DNA of 64,000 nucleotides from Ditylenchus dipsaci (lineage: Eukaryota > Nematoda > Chromadorea > Rhabditida > Anguinidae), in the NCBI GenBank assembly GCA_004194705.1, contig SADC01000162.1:49538-113537 (forward strand), in the 5' to 3' direction. A program made the position numbers and the translations under genes. The notes under the pieces are model-generated. The model did not search any database, was not told the DNA's origin, and worked only from the letters and a program-made list of their open reading frames with translations. Every line of letters begins with the position of its first letter. The stretch's first letter is position 1. Shown in pieces: positions 23,078 to 33,888 of this stretch.

Positions 23078-23609
23078 TCAGTGAGTCAGAATAGTTGATG
23101 GCCGTCGCAAACGTAGATGAACTTGTAGGAAGGATACCCCCGATTCGTCTTCTCTTCCAAATCTAAAAAGAAGAGGGAAAAAAGTCTGAACAAGCGAAAA
23201 AGATATATTCACATGTCATAGAGGTAGAACAGACAGCAAACAGCAATGATTAGGATGACGAATAGAGTGACCAGAGTAGAGAGGCGCCGCCGTTTCAACT
23301 TCATAATTGCTAGTGCTGAATCCGTATTTATCCGAATCGAAAAGATACCTTAACCAATCCACTGAGATAAGTGAGCCACCCGAACAACTAAAATAAAAAC
23401 ATACTCGCAGCGACGTCCAGTAAAATTTTGCGCACATCTGAAAAATCTATTATACAGACGGCTATCAAGGAAGAAGGGAAAAAGAAGATGGAATGGAAGA
23501 ATTAACTAACTTGCAGAAAAACAAATACTCATCGTCTCCGTCTAGAACGTCTCGCAGGCACTGACCACCATTGAAGCAATAGAATTCGTCGAAAGGTTTT
23601 TGACAGGGT
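23078..23609 (-). CDS. EGFR-ligand-like single-pass membrane protein, copy A (partial, frameshifted)
   Basis: Predicted type I membrane growth-factor precursor. Exons 23609-23511, 23437-23405, 23348-23213 and 23162-23078; introns of 73, 56 and 50 nt, GT-AG, phases 2-2-2. The first two exons encode one complete EGF fold: CQKPFDEFYCFNGGQC, then FFCKCAQNFTGRRCEY. This is the six-cysteine spacing and the RCEY ending of Spitz/LIN-3/TGF-alpha ligands. YLFDSDKYGF follows, then a membrane segment LSTLVTLFVILIIAVCCLFY, then a short tail ending RRPSTILTH. The membrane segment is read only after dropping one base near 23283-23290 (GGCGGCGCC), where copy B (36929-40711) is intact, so this copy is broken or carries a sequencing error. 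No signal-peptide exon was found upstream. Confidence 0.82.
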
Positions 23610-23669
23610 CTAGTTTTCAGCATTTGTTACCCACGTTTATGGCCTAAACAAAGCGTTTGTTTCGATATC

Positions 23670-23800
23670 GACAACATACTCCCCATTAACATACGCTCTC
23701 CCATAAACATACGGCTGGCTAAGATCTATTTGGTCTGATCATAGTGATTATCATATTAACATACTCTCCCATTAACAAAAACCTCTTATTAACATACAGC
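23670..23800. repeat. CATTAACATAC tandem repeats
   Basis: Seven or so imperfect units of the form CTCCCATTAACATAC (about 16 bp) beginning near 23670. No inverted partner arm was seen. Confidence 0.6.
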
Positions 23801-24782
23801 AAGTCCCTGTTTATAAGGGGGAGGAAAATTTACATACGCATCGCCACGGCCTCTTAGAATTCGAATGATAGTGCATTAGGAAGAAAAGGCGCCAAACGAA
23901 ATTTTTTCAAAAACTGTCATTTTTAGACTCTTTTGGAGTCTTTTTGTTTCGCACGCCTAATCTCGTTTTTCCCTGTTACCTTTAACATATTCATGACCAA
24001 AATATTGTTTACACTAAGGGCTTTCAAATGAGCCATCACTTGCTTACAAAACACGCAAATTATCAAAATCACAATTGATTTCTGTGAAAACTTTCAAAAA
24101 ATTTGCCTTATCTGGTTGTCTAAATTGAGATCCCAAAAAGTTTTTAGTGACTACTTTTGCGCGAAAAAAATCGGAGACGCGATAGAGGAGTAAATTCGCT
24201 ACATTTTCGTACCAAGGAAGTATGCAAAAAATGCAAATTTCGGGGATTTTCTTGGGATTTTCTTTAATATTAAATTGTCGTTGACCAATCAGTCTTTATT
24301 AAATTTGTTGAAATCTTGCATACCGTATTTTCTCCAATAAGTCGGCAACTAAATTTCATTTTTCGTAATGCTCGAAGAGTTTATTTTAATTTTAACAATT
24401 TATTCCTCATTTGGCCATCCTTTTTTGGAACGCGAAATCTCATGTAAAATTATGTCAGGGGGACATATCAGTAAAAAACAGGGTAATAACTTCAGCATTT
24501 TTTATGGTTCTTGAGGTTGGCAATTTCACTTTTTGGTCACATTAAAGACACAAAAAAATTTCGCACAAGTTTCGTGAATTTTCCTATTCAGAGACAGAAA
24601 GAGGCCTTCGGGAGGGATTTCGGAATCGGTATTATTCCTCGAGGAATATATAGATTCGAAGGGTTAAAAAAATAAGCGTTTTTTTATTTACGCCCTAAAT
24701 ATGAACTTTTCCAAATTTATTCAGTGCAGTAGGATCCAGGGACATTTAATTTAAAATATTGAATTCAAATAATAAAATAATA
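23801..24782. other. No gene recognised
   Basis: AT-rich sequence between EGF gene copy A and the mariner relic. The only notable item is a solitary MITE-like end, TACCGTATTTTCTCCAATAA, at 24321-24340. The signal-peptide exon of copy A would be expected here or further right but was not found. Confidence 0.3.
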
Positions 24783-25530
24783 CAGGGTGATCCAACTTTT
24801 TTACCCATATTTGTTTTGCCCGTAACTTTTTTTATATTCATTGAAATTTTTTGTACAACAACTCATTTGAAAGCCCTGTTTCTACCATTTCGTTTAAAAA
24901 AAGATTGGCTCAGTTTGATCACTCTGAGCCGAGTTACGGACATTTTTATTTAATTACTGGAAACCGACAAATTTATTCAACAAATTCAACAAAAAATCTG
25001 CTCTCTCGATCATGGCTAGCGGCAACTGTCCCATTTCTTCGACGATCTTTTCACGCAGTGCAATCAAAGAGGCCAGAGGATGATCCGCCTGACTTAACCT
25101 GGATGGACTTTTTCTGTTGGGGTTACATAAAAAGTTTGGTCTACACGGATCAGCCTCTGGCCTCTTTGATTGCACTGCGTGAAAAGATCGTCGAAGAAAT
25201 GGGACAGTTGCCGCTAGCCATGATCGAGAGAGCAATAAATGATTTTCGCCGTCGTCTGGAAATTTGCGTTGAAAGGAATGGAAGGAGCGTCGAGACAAGA
25301 TAAGAAACATTGTTGTTGATTTTTTGTTGAATTTGTTGAATAAATTTGTCGGTTTCCAGTAATTAAATAAAAATGTCCGTAACTCGGCTCAGAGTAATCA
25401 AACTGAGCCAATCTTTTTTTTAAACGAAATGGTAGAACAGGGCTTTCAAATGAGTTGTCGTACAAAAAATTCAATGAATATAAAAAAGTTACGGGCAAAA
25501 CAAATATGGGTAAAAAAGTTGGATCACCTG
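24783..25530. mobile_element. Mariner-like element with ~230-bp terminal inverted repeats
   Basis: CAGGGTGATCCAACTTTTTT and AAAAAAGTTGGATCACCTG are inverted, flanked by TA (24781-24782, 25531-25532). The inverted repeats extend about 230 bp inward and include GGAAACCGACAAATTTATTC. The centre holds a transposase fragment plus an inverted partial copy of it. Confidence 0.9.
25082..25302 (+). pseudogene. Mariner/IS630-type transposase C-terminal fragment
   Basis: The plus frame reads DPPDLTWMDFFCWGYIKS, then VYTDQPLASL, REKIVEEM and a C-terminal NDFRRRLEICVERNGR, stopping at 25302. PDLTxxDFFxWGxxK is the block carrying the last catalytic acidic residue in mariner-like DDE transposases, and the trailing helix-rich tail is typical. 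The N-terminal DNA-binding region and first two catalytic Asp are absent. The block from TCGATCATGGCTAGCGGCAA to AGAGGCCAGAGG (about 25007-25079) is the reverse complement of 25153-25232, so part of the gene was duplicated in inverted orientation. Confidence 0.85.
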
Positions 25531-25539
25531 TATAATCAT

Positions 25540-27564
25540 AAAATAATAATAATACATAGAAAGATAAGATTCAGGGCTATATTCTAATGAAAAATATTGT
25601 AAAAAAATGTTACGACAAAAACCCCTAAAAACAAGTGAAGTCATGGATTTCGAATATGTGAAAGTTGACTAGTACTCAATTAGTCGTCTCAAATACATTC
25701 TCAATCGGATTGTGATGCACACCTCACTGAATTTTGATGAAAAAAAAACCCAGTAAAAAGCGTAAAGAACTTGTGATTTTAAGAACAAAAATGCGACAAG
25801 GTCGTCCTTTCAAGTCTCCATTCAACGAATGCGGGATCGGGATTTTGGGAATCGATCGGGCAGGATTTCGGAACGGGATGCTGTTTCAAAATGCGCTAGG
25901 GCGCATTCTGGATCCGACGGGCTCTCGTGCCGTTTCTGTCTCTACTCTTATTACTTCGGGTTTTAAATTGTAATATGCATCTTCAAGATTTCAATAAAAG
26001 ACAAGGAAATGTCTCTACATTGGTATATTGAAATATTAGATGGTCCAATAGAGTGTATGAGAAAACAAGTAATGAAATCCAAAAAAAATTTTTAAGTCAT
26101 CATGTGACCTTAAAAGTAATATTTCACAACCCTGGTGGTGCTTCAAACAGCCAAGCTCGATTCGACAGCTACCCTAGCGTTAAATTTTTACCTTTGTGCT
26201 TACTTTTGTAAAATTTTACTATTTCTTTTTAGACAGTCTGGTCACAAAAAACGCAAAAATCTCGATTTTACCGATAGTTTCTCGAAAAGAATTTTTTTCA
26301 TTTTTTTCATCTCTATTTTTAAGGTCAGCCATCATTAAAAAAGAATAGATGATGTTTTCAATTGATAAAAAAACTTAGGGTTTGAAGAACAACCGGTAGA
26401 ATCAGAATTAGTAAATACTTTCAAAATTGAGGTAAAATGTGTTAAATCTATGCGGAAAAATTATAATGGGTTCGTTTTATGGAGAATTGACTGTAATGAC
26501 TGGTCAAAAATTTATCTCACCATGTAGTTCGAAAATAAGCCATCACCCTCTAAAAGGCCGATGCCCTAAGCATAATTCAAAAAAATGTAGCATGCCAGCT
26601 TATTAGATGACATATGCCAAGCAGGCTTGGATCAAGAAAAAAACTCCAAGCAACCAGCCATGTAAAGTCAAAAGGTGGGTAACGACAACGGTTCCACATC
26701 AGCCCGCACCGGCAATTGACCATAGCGACTGCGCTATCCTTTGCCATCTTACTTTTCTTCATCGTCGTCCTGCGTTTTTTCAACATATTTTTTTATATTA
26801 AATCTTTCTTTATTTACATTATATATTTAGTTTTTATTCCGTACTACTTTGGGTAACTGTCCATGTTTGACTTCATTTTTATTTCAATATGTGGTCTCAA
26901 TTTTCCCCATAAATTTAAAAAAAATTGAAAAAGTTAAAACGGCCTCATTTCTTTAAATAAAATAAAAGAAAAAATGGGATGGTCATATAAAAATAGGGTA
27001 TTAATTAAAGTAAAAATTATATTATGATGTAATTATATAATGTAAAATAAAAAGTGCGATTCATTTTTTAAAAAAATTGTGCTGAAAATTGCAGGACGGC
27101 GATGAAAAAAGGAGGACTCGGTCACTGTAGTGCTATAGTGCAATCAGAAAGTGCAATAAACGTCATTGAAAAACATTTCTTCTGCCCATGATAAGCGAGC
27201 ATACTATCTTCAGTGCCCATTCCGGTCTGAACAGTATTTTGCCACCGGGAACTGGTCGAAGAAAAGAGGCGCCGAATTTCAAATGGGCTCAATCTTCTGG
27301 ATAAAATGATCCGTAAACAGCTTCAAATAAGTAAATATTTTCAAAAAAGTAAAGAAACACTAAATATTTACCCACAGGGGCCTCCACACAGCAAAAACGG
27401 ATTAGTTAAAAGGGTTTATTGAAAACAGCATCTGGCCTTCCAATTACACGAAATGAGGTACCGTATTTCCTCTAATTGCGGCCTCACCTCTAATCGCCAT
27501 ATGCTTTTTTCAAGTTGTAAAAAAGCATAATTATTAATTATGCTTTTTCTAATGTATGGAAAAG
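25540..27564. other. No gene recognised; MITE end at 27462
   Basis: AT-rich. Open stretches at 25734-25973 (plus) and 26577-26786 (minus) show no family motif. CCGTATTTCCTCTAATTGCGG at 27462 is the left end of the CCGTATTT MITE family. No matching right end lies within 2 kb, but one is at 31330-31348. Confidence 0.3.
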
Positions 27565-27748
27565 TAGTGCTGCGCATTTGTGTTTTTGCGATGTTGCGAT
27601 GCGATGTTTTTGGGTCCGAGGACTTGCGATGCGATTTTGCGATGTTTCAAAACTTTGCGATGCGATGTTGCGATGCGATGTTTAAGGCAAAATTTCGTGC
27701 GATGTTGCGATGTTTGCGATGCGATATATCGCATCGCACGCAGCACTA
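27565..27748. mobile_element. hAT-like MITE with TGCGATG repeats
   Basis: TAGTGCTGCG and CGCAGCACTA are inverted ends. The flanks TGGAAAAG (27557-27564) and CGGAAAAG (27749-27756) match 7 of 8. The interior is an irregular array of TTGCGATGCGATGTTT phrases. The YAGTGCTG end plus 8-bp duplication points to hAT. Confidence 0.75.
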
Positions 27749-28004
27749 CGGAAAAGCATAGTTATTTATTATGCCTTTTCCAAATTATGGAAAAGCATGG
27801 TTATTAATTATGCTTTTTTTCTCAAGTTTCGTTTGGCCGACTACTATGCTCTTTAAAAGTGACATAATAGAGCATCATAAATGGATGAAACAGATGAAGA
27901 TGATTAGTACTGTTCTAATTAAATCGTATTTTCTCTGTATGCTAGCCTAGAATCGTGTCGAAAGCCTAGAATCGTGACTGCACATATTGTGGTCCTATCC
28001 AACC

Positions 28005-28160
28005 CCACACTTAGGTGGTCCTATCCAACTCCATACTTGGGTGGTCCTATCCAACCCACACTTAGGTGGTCCCACCCAACCATACACTTAGGTGGTCCTA
28101 TCCAACCATACACTTGGGTGGTCTTATCCAACCTTATATTTGGGTGATCCTATATATATT
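28005..28160 (+). repeat. Minisatellite, ~26-29 bp unit
   Basis: Six units of the form GTGGTCCTATCCAACCCCAC followed by ACTTAG, with substitutions increasing towards the right. It sits just past the 3' end of the unrecognised minus-strand gene. Confidence 0.85.
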
Positions 28161-28230
28161 GTAGTACCCAGGTCACCGGATCCAGCCGGTAGAACCCAGT
28201 TGGTCCGATCCATCTCTAATATATAATGTC

Positions 28231-29880
28231 GTACGGGGTTGAGTTTTTGTCGACTGCAGGACTGCATACTCTGAAGACGTCCAACCAACTCATTTACTGC
28301 TTTCTCTGATCTCATTGTCCACTCGCAGATCTTGAATAAAACCGGCTCTCTTCTTCTGAATGAACTACTGCAATGAGTTAACTCGAAGAATTGGCGCTTC
28401 GTTGATCACAAATTGTTCAGGAGGAAGAATTGGTGAAGGAAAAAGCTGAAGATATGCGACTACGAAAACCAGTTAATACTAAAAGCTAAAAACATACCAT
28501 GTTCAGCAATATTTCAATAGCATCGTCAGTTTCCTCGCGGTTCTGCGTAGCTATTGTGTTCACGTCCATTAAAGTGGAAGCCATAAACATTCCATCCAAA
28601 TTTTAAAATTTAAAATTTCACATATTCCTGATATTCCTGATCAAAATTCCACATATTCCTGATTTCCGTGTCATTGGTTGAAGCCTTTAAAAATAAACAT
28701 AAAAGGCTCTATCGATCCGCTAAAATTAGTTACCAATTGAGAGTCTAGAACCGAATGCAGATACTTGTAGGAAGGAATGCAGTGTGAGATTGTAACATTC
28801 TTTCGAGCTTGCATGATTGTCAGAACTTCGTAAAAGAGCGAGAGAACTTGATAGACTCCACTCAGATAAGCTCGCTGGCTTAGATCTGGGATCATTCCGA
28901 GTTGATAAACTTGAGAAATTTGAAAAATTAACAGAAGCTTAGGTTTACAAAATGCTGAATTTGCTGAGCTATTGGCATAGGAGCATAGCAGAGTTTACCG
29001 ATGGCTTCTTTATCATCTTCGCATTCTTTCTCTCCGTCTTCATGTGAATCACTATCGTTAGGAGAAACTGAAAACTGCGTAAAATCGTTTTGACTAATAA
29101 AAACACTTCAATTGACATACGTTCCAAGTATCAGCTTCGAGGAGCAGTTGACGCACATAAGGATACCGTATTTATTCTAATTAGGCCCCATGGGGCCTTA
29201 TTTTTCAACCCCCTTCCAGGGGTGGGGCCTTATTAGAGACTGGGGGGATAATAGAGACTGGGGCCTTATTTTTGAACACTTAAAAGCAAAATTTACATCA
29301 ATTTATAATAAACAAATTATAATTCCAAGGATACATCGCTATTTATTTTATTTTCTTCATCTTGTTCCAGATCGATTTCTTCGAACATCTCTGCCAATTC
29401 TTTCTTGTTGAAGAAGATTTTGTCCACTTGGCACAGGTCCAAAAAATTTTCGCACAAGACTTATTATTTCAAGATTTTTTTTTGCAAAATGGTGTACCAA
29501 ATCGGGCTTAGGGTGGGGGCTCATTAGAGACTGGGGCCTTATTTTTCAACCCCCCTCCAGGGGTGGGGCCTTATTAGAGACTGGGGCGATAATAGAGACT
29601 GGGGCCTAATTAGAATAAATACGGTAATTTAAAATGTTCAGCAATAAGCACGGAATCGACAAGACCAGTGCAAAAGCTTTGATAATGGTCAATCTATAAG
29701 AATAATCAATCAAAATTCAAGGGAAGAATTTTGAAACCAAAACCTACTCTTGCTTCTTTTCCGCCATTTGCTGCTGGATTACTGCCTTTGATACCTCCTC
29801 GTGAAAAGCTTTCAGGGGAGGTTTGAGCGTAGAGAGTTTCGAAGCTAGGTCACACTTGCAACCAGGCAATACATTCTTTC
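28231..29880 (-). CDS. Unrecognised multi-exon protein gene, interrupted by a MITE
   Basis: I do not recognise the family. Proposed exons: 29880-29748 (VLPGCKCDLASKLS, MAEKKQ), 29693-29121 (interrupted; IIKAFALVLSIP, YVRQLLLEADTWN), 29074-28999 (acidic, DSDSHEDGEKECEDD), 28909-28734 (LGMIPDLSQRAYLSGVYQVL, SHCIPSYKYLHSVL), 28684-about 28615, about 28605-28498 (DVNTIATQNREETDDAIEIL) and 28330-about 28231 (CEWTMRSEKAVNELVGRLQS). Introns of 54, 46, 89, 49 and 167 nt have GT-AG ends and phases agree at the first four joins. The second exon is continuous only if the 459-bp MITE at 29166-29624 and one TA are removed. A stop and frame change near 28610 separates the fifth and sixth blocks. It looks like an intracellular, helix-rich protein. 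The 5' end is not found and the gene is probably inactive. Confidence 0.65.
29166..29624. mobile_element. CCGTATTT-type MITE inserted in a coding exon
   Basis: Ends CCGTATTTATTCTAATTAGG and CCTAATTAGAATAAATACGG are perfectly inverted, flanked by TA at 29164-29165 and 29625-29626. Subterminal repeats of AGGGGTGGGGCCTTATTAGA appear on both sides. Removing it with one TA restores 37 uninterrupted codons in the exon 29693-29121. Confidence 0.92.
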
Positions 29881-29994
29881 CTGAAAAATTTAACTGTTAG
29901 TTAGTATTGAAAACAATTAATCAAGTAGTGTCAGACATCGCGAGTTCGTAAGTTAACAACTAAAATAGAACTGAAATAAACCGCAAAGACTTAC

Positions 29995-30200
29995 ATCGGC
30001 TTTTTCAAAAAGCCGAGAAATATCATCAAAAATATCGGCTGTTTCAAAAAGCCGAGAAAAATGATCGAAAAATTGTCGGCTTTTTCGAAAAGCCGAAAAA
30101 TTTTGTTAAATTTTTCGGCTTTTTAAAAGCCGAGAAAATGTTTGAAATTAAATATGCTTTTTGAAAAGCCCAGAAAAATCATCAAATTGATTATGCTTTC
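29995..30200. repeat. TCGGCTTTTTCAAAAAGCCGA inverted tandem repeats
   Basis: Five to six short hairpins of the form CGGCTTTTTCAAAAAGCCG separated by AAAATGATCAAA-like spacers, about 58-60 bp per pair. A related phrase lies near 30350-30480 (AAAAGCATAGTTTCGCGG). Confidence 0.7.
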
Positions 30201-30539
30201 CAAAAGTCACCGAAGGCTGAAAAAAGAACAAAAGAGAGAAGATACCTAAGGCAAAGCGAGGGATGACAGCATCAACAGAGAATTGATTTCTCTTTTTCAT
30301 TAAGAGGACAGCATCAACGATAGCAGGCAGAGAAAAATTGTGAAATTAAATATGCTTTTAGAAAGCATAGTTTCGCGGTCTGCCTTTTTAAAAGCTGTTG
30401 ATGAGCATATTTATTTTCTCGGCCATTCATAAATTTTGTAAAAGCAAATGCTTCGGCTTTTTTGACCCCTTTTTTCGGCCGCACTGAAAACACTGCTGGC
30501 TGGCATTGAATTGGACATCAGTAAAAGTTTTTAAAATCT

Positions 30540-31120
30540 GAGCTCTAACAAAATATTGCCTTCTATCCTGTATGATAGCTCAAATGAAAGCTCATAATCT
30601 TGGCTACATATGGAGAATGTGGCGTGCTGATCAGTTTTATCAGTTATTCGTCCAAATCTCTTTCGCTTCTTTTCCGTAACAACTAAATATATAACACCCA
30701 ACAACGAAACAACTAGTCGTGACCAAATTTCAAATAATTTCTCTTCGACTCATTTATTCACTCTCTATGACAACAAAAGCGATAACCTCCAGCAGCAAGA
30801 AAACTATTCTGTTCCGAATTCATCCAGATTTTCGTTCTCCGGAAATTCCTCGTTTGGGTAAATTCTGGCCTTTTTGCCGCGGATAAAAGGCCAAAATTTG
30901 GCCTTTTATCCTGGCCTTTTATCCGCGGCGGAAAGGCCAGAATTTGGCCTTTCCGCCTACCGCCTAAGCTACACTAAGTGTAAAACCCTGCGTTGATGGT
31001 CTTGTCGGATAGTCAAAAGCCCGAGGATGATTTTTACACGAAATTGTTAATGAAAAAAAAATTAAATACCTGGTGTGCAGCCGATGGTAGTCGAACCTGT
31101 GACCTACGCGATGCGTATAT
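30540..31120 (-). mobile_element. tRNA-derived SINE, family 2 (minus), with insertion
   Basis: On the minus strand: GGGGGAACTTCATATACGCA, B-box phrase CACAGGTTCGACTACC, GGCTGCACACC, T-run, ATCCTCGGGCTTTTGACTAT (30990-31120), and the distal body GAGCTTTCATTTGAGCTATC near 30575-30600. About 350 bp between them is inserted, including a dyad of GCCTTTTATCCGCGG and inverse at 30863-30957. Confidence 0.6.
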
Positions 31121-31261
31121 GAAGTTCCCCCTCCCTTTAATTTGGCTCGCCTGGACAAACAATTGGCCTAAAAATTCTGCCTAAAAATTATAATATTTTT
31201 CAAAATAGAATAAAAACTTTCATTGTTGGAGTGGTAAATTACTTCAAATTTATGATCGAGA

Positions 31262-31348
31262 AAAAAAGCGCCCCTCTTCTAATTGCCGCCCCCCCTAGAG
31301 GTCGATCGAAAAAAAAGCGCCCGGGGCGACAATTAGAGAAAATACGGT
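31262..31348. repeat. CCGTATTT-family MITE end
   Basis: CAATTAGAGAAAATACGG ends at 31348 and is followed by TA. GCGCCC blocks on both sides (31268-31325) form a short internal dyad. No adjacent left end; the nearest matching one is at 27462. Confidence 0.55.
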
Positions 31349-31383
31349 ATATAAACCAACTTTTACCACGCCCATTGAAAACG

Positions 31384-31465
31384 ACATGGTGGCCTAGAGG
31401 ATAAGACATCAGGTCGGACAGTTAGAGTAGTGAGTTCGATCCCATATGGGATTGAGCACTTTTTT
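31384..31465 (+). tRNA. tRNA-like SINE head
   Basis: TGGCCTAGAGGATAAGAC matches an A box and GTGAGTTCGATCCCATATGG a B box about 35 bp later. GCACTTTTTTTT supplies a Pol III-type terminator. The acceptor stem does not pair, so this is a tRNA-derived head. It is joined directly to CCAGTGG repeats. Confidence 0.55.
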
Positions 31466-31469
31466 TTCT

Positions 31470-32285
31470 AGTGGAAGTCCATCGAATTGCCAGTGGTAGG
31501 CCACCAACTGCCAGTGGTAGGCCACCAACTGCCAGTGGTACGCCATCAATTGCCAGTGGTACGCCACAAACGCTAGTTCGTCAAACGAAGTTTCGTAAAA
31601 AAGCGCCGTCAAAAAGCGCCGTTGCAAAAAGCGCCGTTCTTAAAGCACCGCGAAAAAGCGCCGTGAAAAAGGCTCTAGGTAAATTGTTTGGGCTTTCGCA
31701 TTTGGGCACTGACAAGGTGAGCCCAAAAACTTATATTAAGGTTCCTACCCTGTTTTGGTCACTGGAGCTGGGCAAAAAGAATCTCTATATGCATTTTATG
31801 ATTAAGAGCCCTGCTCGGAATTATGTCTAAGGTAAGTGAGTGCGCGCATCTCTAACTCTCAAGCCCCCTGCGCCCCGAAGGGAGTCGTGGGCTTGGGGAC
31901 TTGGAGTTGAGATGCGCACACCCACATACCTTAGACACAAATCACTCGAAAGTGACTCTGGATGCATGAAAAAACATGCATACCAGAGTTTATTTATGCG
32001 GTAGGCCCCAGTTTCAAAACTATGTTCAAATCTCATCTTTCTTGGTGTAATCAAGGATATTCACGTAAGAAATTCAAAAGTTATCGGCGAATTTACCTGT
32101 CGGCAAAAAATGAAATAAATAATTGGCACTTTTTCCATGCCTTTTTCCCCGGCTCTTTTTGCGCGGCGCTTTTTACTGGACACCCATCAAATTGCCACTA
32201 ACAGCCGATGGGAGTCCATTCGTAATTTGGTGGACTTCCACTGGCAGTTTGCTGGACTTCCACTGGATTAAATTTAGCTGTGCGA
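31470..32285. repeat. Foldback carrying hairpin module (copy 3)
   Basis: Left arm: four GCCAGTGGTAGGCCACCAACT units (31480-31570) then AAAAAGCGCCGT units (31598-31675). Right arm: GCGCGGCGCTTTTTAC (32160) then TTGGTGGACTTCCACTGG phrases to 32270. The centre 31720-32040 is a full plus-strand hairpin module: GGTCACTGGAGCTGGGCAAA, GTCTAAGGTAAGTGAGTGCG, C-rich/G-rich stem, CACATACCTTAGACACAAAT, CTCTGGATGCATG, CAGAGTTTATTTATGCGGTA. Confidence 0.75.
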
Positions 32286-32965
32286 AAATCAAAAAGCTAA
32301 CTGGTGCGTTTTTAGACAAAACGCCAAGATTTTTGAAAGGCTCTTTTTCAAAATTTCTGGTTTCTGATATAATTTTTTGCGAAAAATCAACTTTTTTAAT
32401 TAGAGTTATGCCCTCTCAACCGTCTACAACACATACCACATGAAGCCGGTACAGTAACAAACGCAATAAATTGTCGAAAAGTCAAATCACACAGCAAAAA
32501 CAACAATTTATTCAAAACTTAAATCAATAAAATCTTCTACATCAATACACCTTAACACGCCAAGGCCTGAGTGTTAGATCAGCACATTCTGGTGCAGAAT
32601 TTTATGGAGAACCTTTCTATCGTGGCGGATTTTTTTAGAATGGCAACTTTTCTGCTGAAGCTGTCATTTTTTAGAAACAACTAAAATGACTGGAAGGGGT
32701 TTTGTGAAAAGGTCTGTGGCCTTTGATACCATTCATAATATCTTATTTTGTAGGAGAGGTAATGAGCTTAACGCATATTTAAGTTTAAAAGAAGAAAAAA
32801 ACATTTTCTTAAAAGAAACATTTTCGGGCGTTTTGAAAAGCCGTGCTAATAGAAAATTGAAAGACAAAAATTCCCAGATCAACTCCCAGAGGCCTACACT
32901 TTTCCGGAAAAAACAAAATTTAATATAATTTCTAAAAAAAATATTTGACAAGTTTTAGTAATTTA

Positions 32966-33593
32966 CAGTGCTGACAATGTGGCTCTCTGGCCCCAAGAGA
33001 TAGCATTTAAGAAAAAATACGCGAGCGAATAGCGAGCCAAATTGAAGTTCGCGAGAGCAAAATAGCTTGCGAGCGGTATGGTTCGCGACTATCGAGGACA
33101 AGGCTTATGCGAGCTATTGATGAGCCATTCACCAACAGCTCGCGAGAAAATAATTGTCGCCAAATCAGCGCGAGCTTGGCTTATGATATTTTTAATGTGT
33201 TTGAACCCTCAATTGTAGCAAAGCAAAAAAATGTCAAACTTATTACACATTAGTTATATCTATCACAATCAGTGTTGGCAATTGGGCTTGCTCGATCCTT
33301 AAAAGATGGTACAGATATCAGAACCTGCATAAAATATTATATAATAATAGTAATAATAATAATAATATATATAATAGAATATAATAATAATATATAATAA
33401 TAATATTATATAATATATATATAATAGCTCGAACGCAATAAATTTGGCTCGCCTCTTGCTCTCGAAAAGTAAAAAAGCTGCGAGCAAAATGCGAGTCAAA
33501 TTTATTGCTTGCAAGCTAAATAGCTCGCGAGCAATATGTCATGCAAGTTCTGCGATTTGTACTATCTTTTGTGGCTCGAGCGATTCAACACTG
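32966..33593. mobile_element. hAT-like element with GCGAGC repeats
   Basis: It begins CAGTGCTGACAATGTGGCT and ends GAGCGATTCAACACTG. The flanks GTAATTTA (32958-32965) and GTTATTTA (33594-33601) match 7 of 8. Both arms carry many GCTCGCGAGCAAAATAGC phrases. The centre is (TAA/TAT)n, 33330-33425. A second CAGTGTTGGCA at 33270 suggests a nested or duplicated end. Confidence 0.7.
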
Positions 33594-33888
33594 GTTATTT
33601 ACAGTTGTTAATAGGCTTGGGAGTTTGAGTCCCGGACAGGTCCGGAATCCGGAAATTTCACAACCAGTAATCCGGTTCGGATTCCGGATTTTTTGAAAGA
33701 AGGGGTAGGTGAAATGCATGAGTAAAAACGCATGAGTACGCATCTGATAATATGAATTCTCATGTTTAAATCCTCCCTTAGTGCACACCCTATTTTTTAC
33801 TCCATTTTGGTGCCAGTTCGTCCAAAATTCAATCCGTCCAAATTTGAATTTCAATTCAAAAATTTTGCGGGAGTAACCATTTCACGGT

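Noticed and set aside
26577..26786. Candidate signal-peptide exon for EGF copy A
   Set aside because: It starts with many Lys/Arg and has no leader-like hydrophobic core comparable to the copy B first exon.
29166..29624. MITE acting as an intron (introner)
   Set aside because: Using its internal GT and last AG keeps frame but leaves an in-frame TAA, and no other boundary pair works.
27462..31350. One 3.9-kb CCGTATTT element containing the unrecognised gene
   Set aside because: The two ends match in type and both have TA, but internal complementarity is weak, and a host gene inside would be unusual. Two solo ends are simpler.
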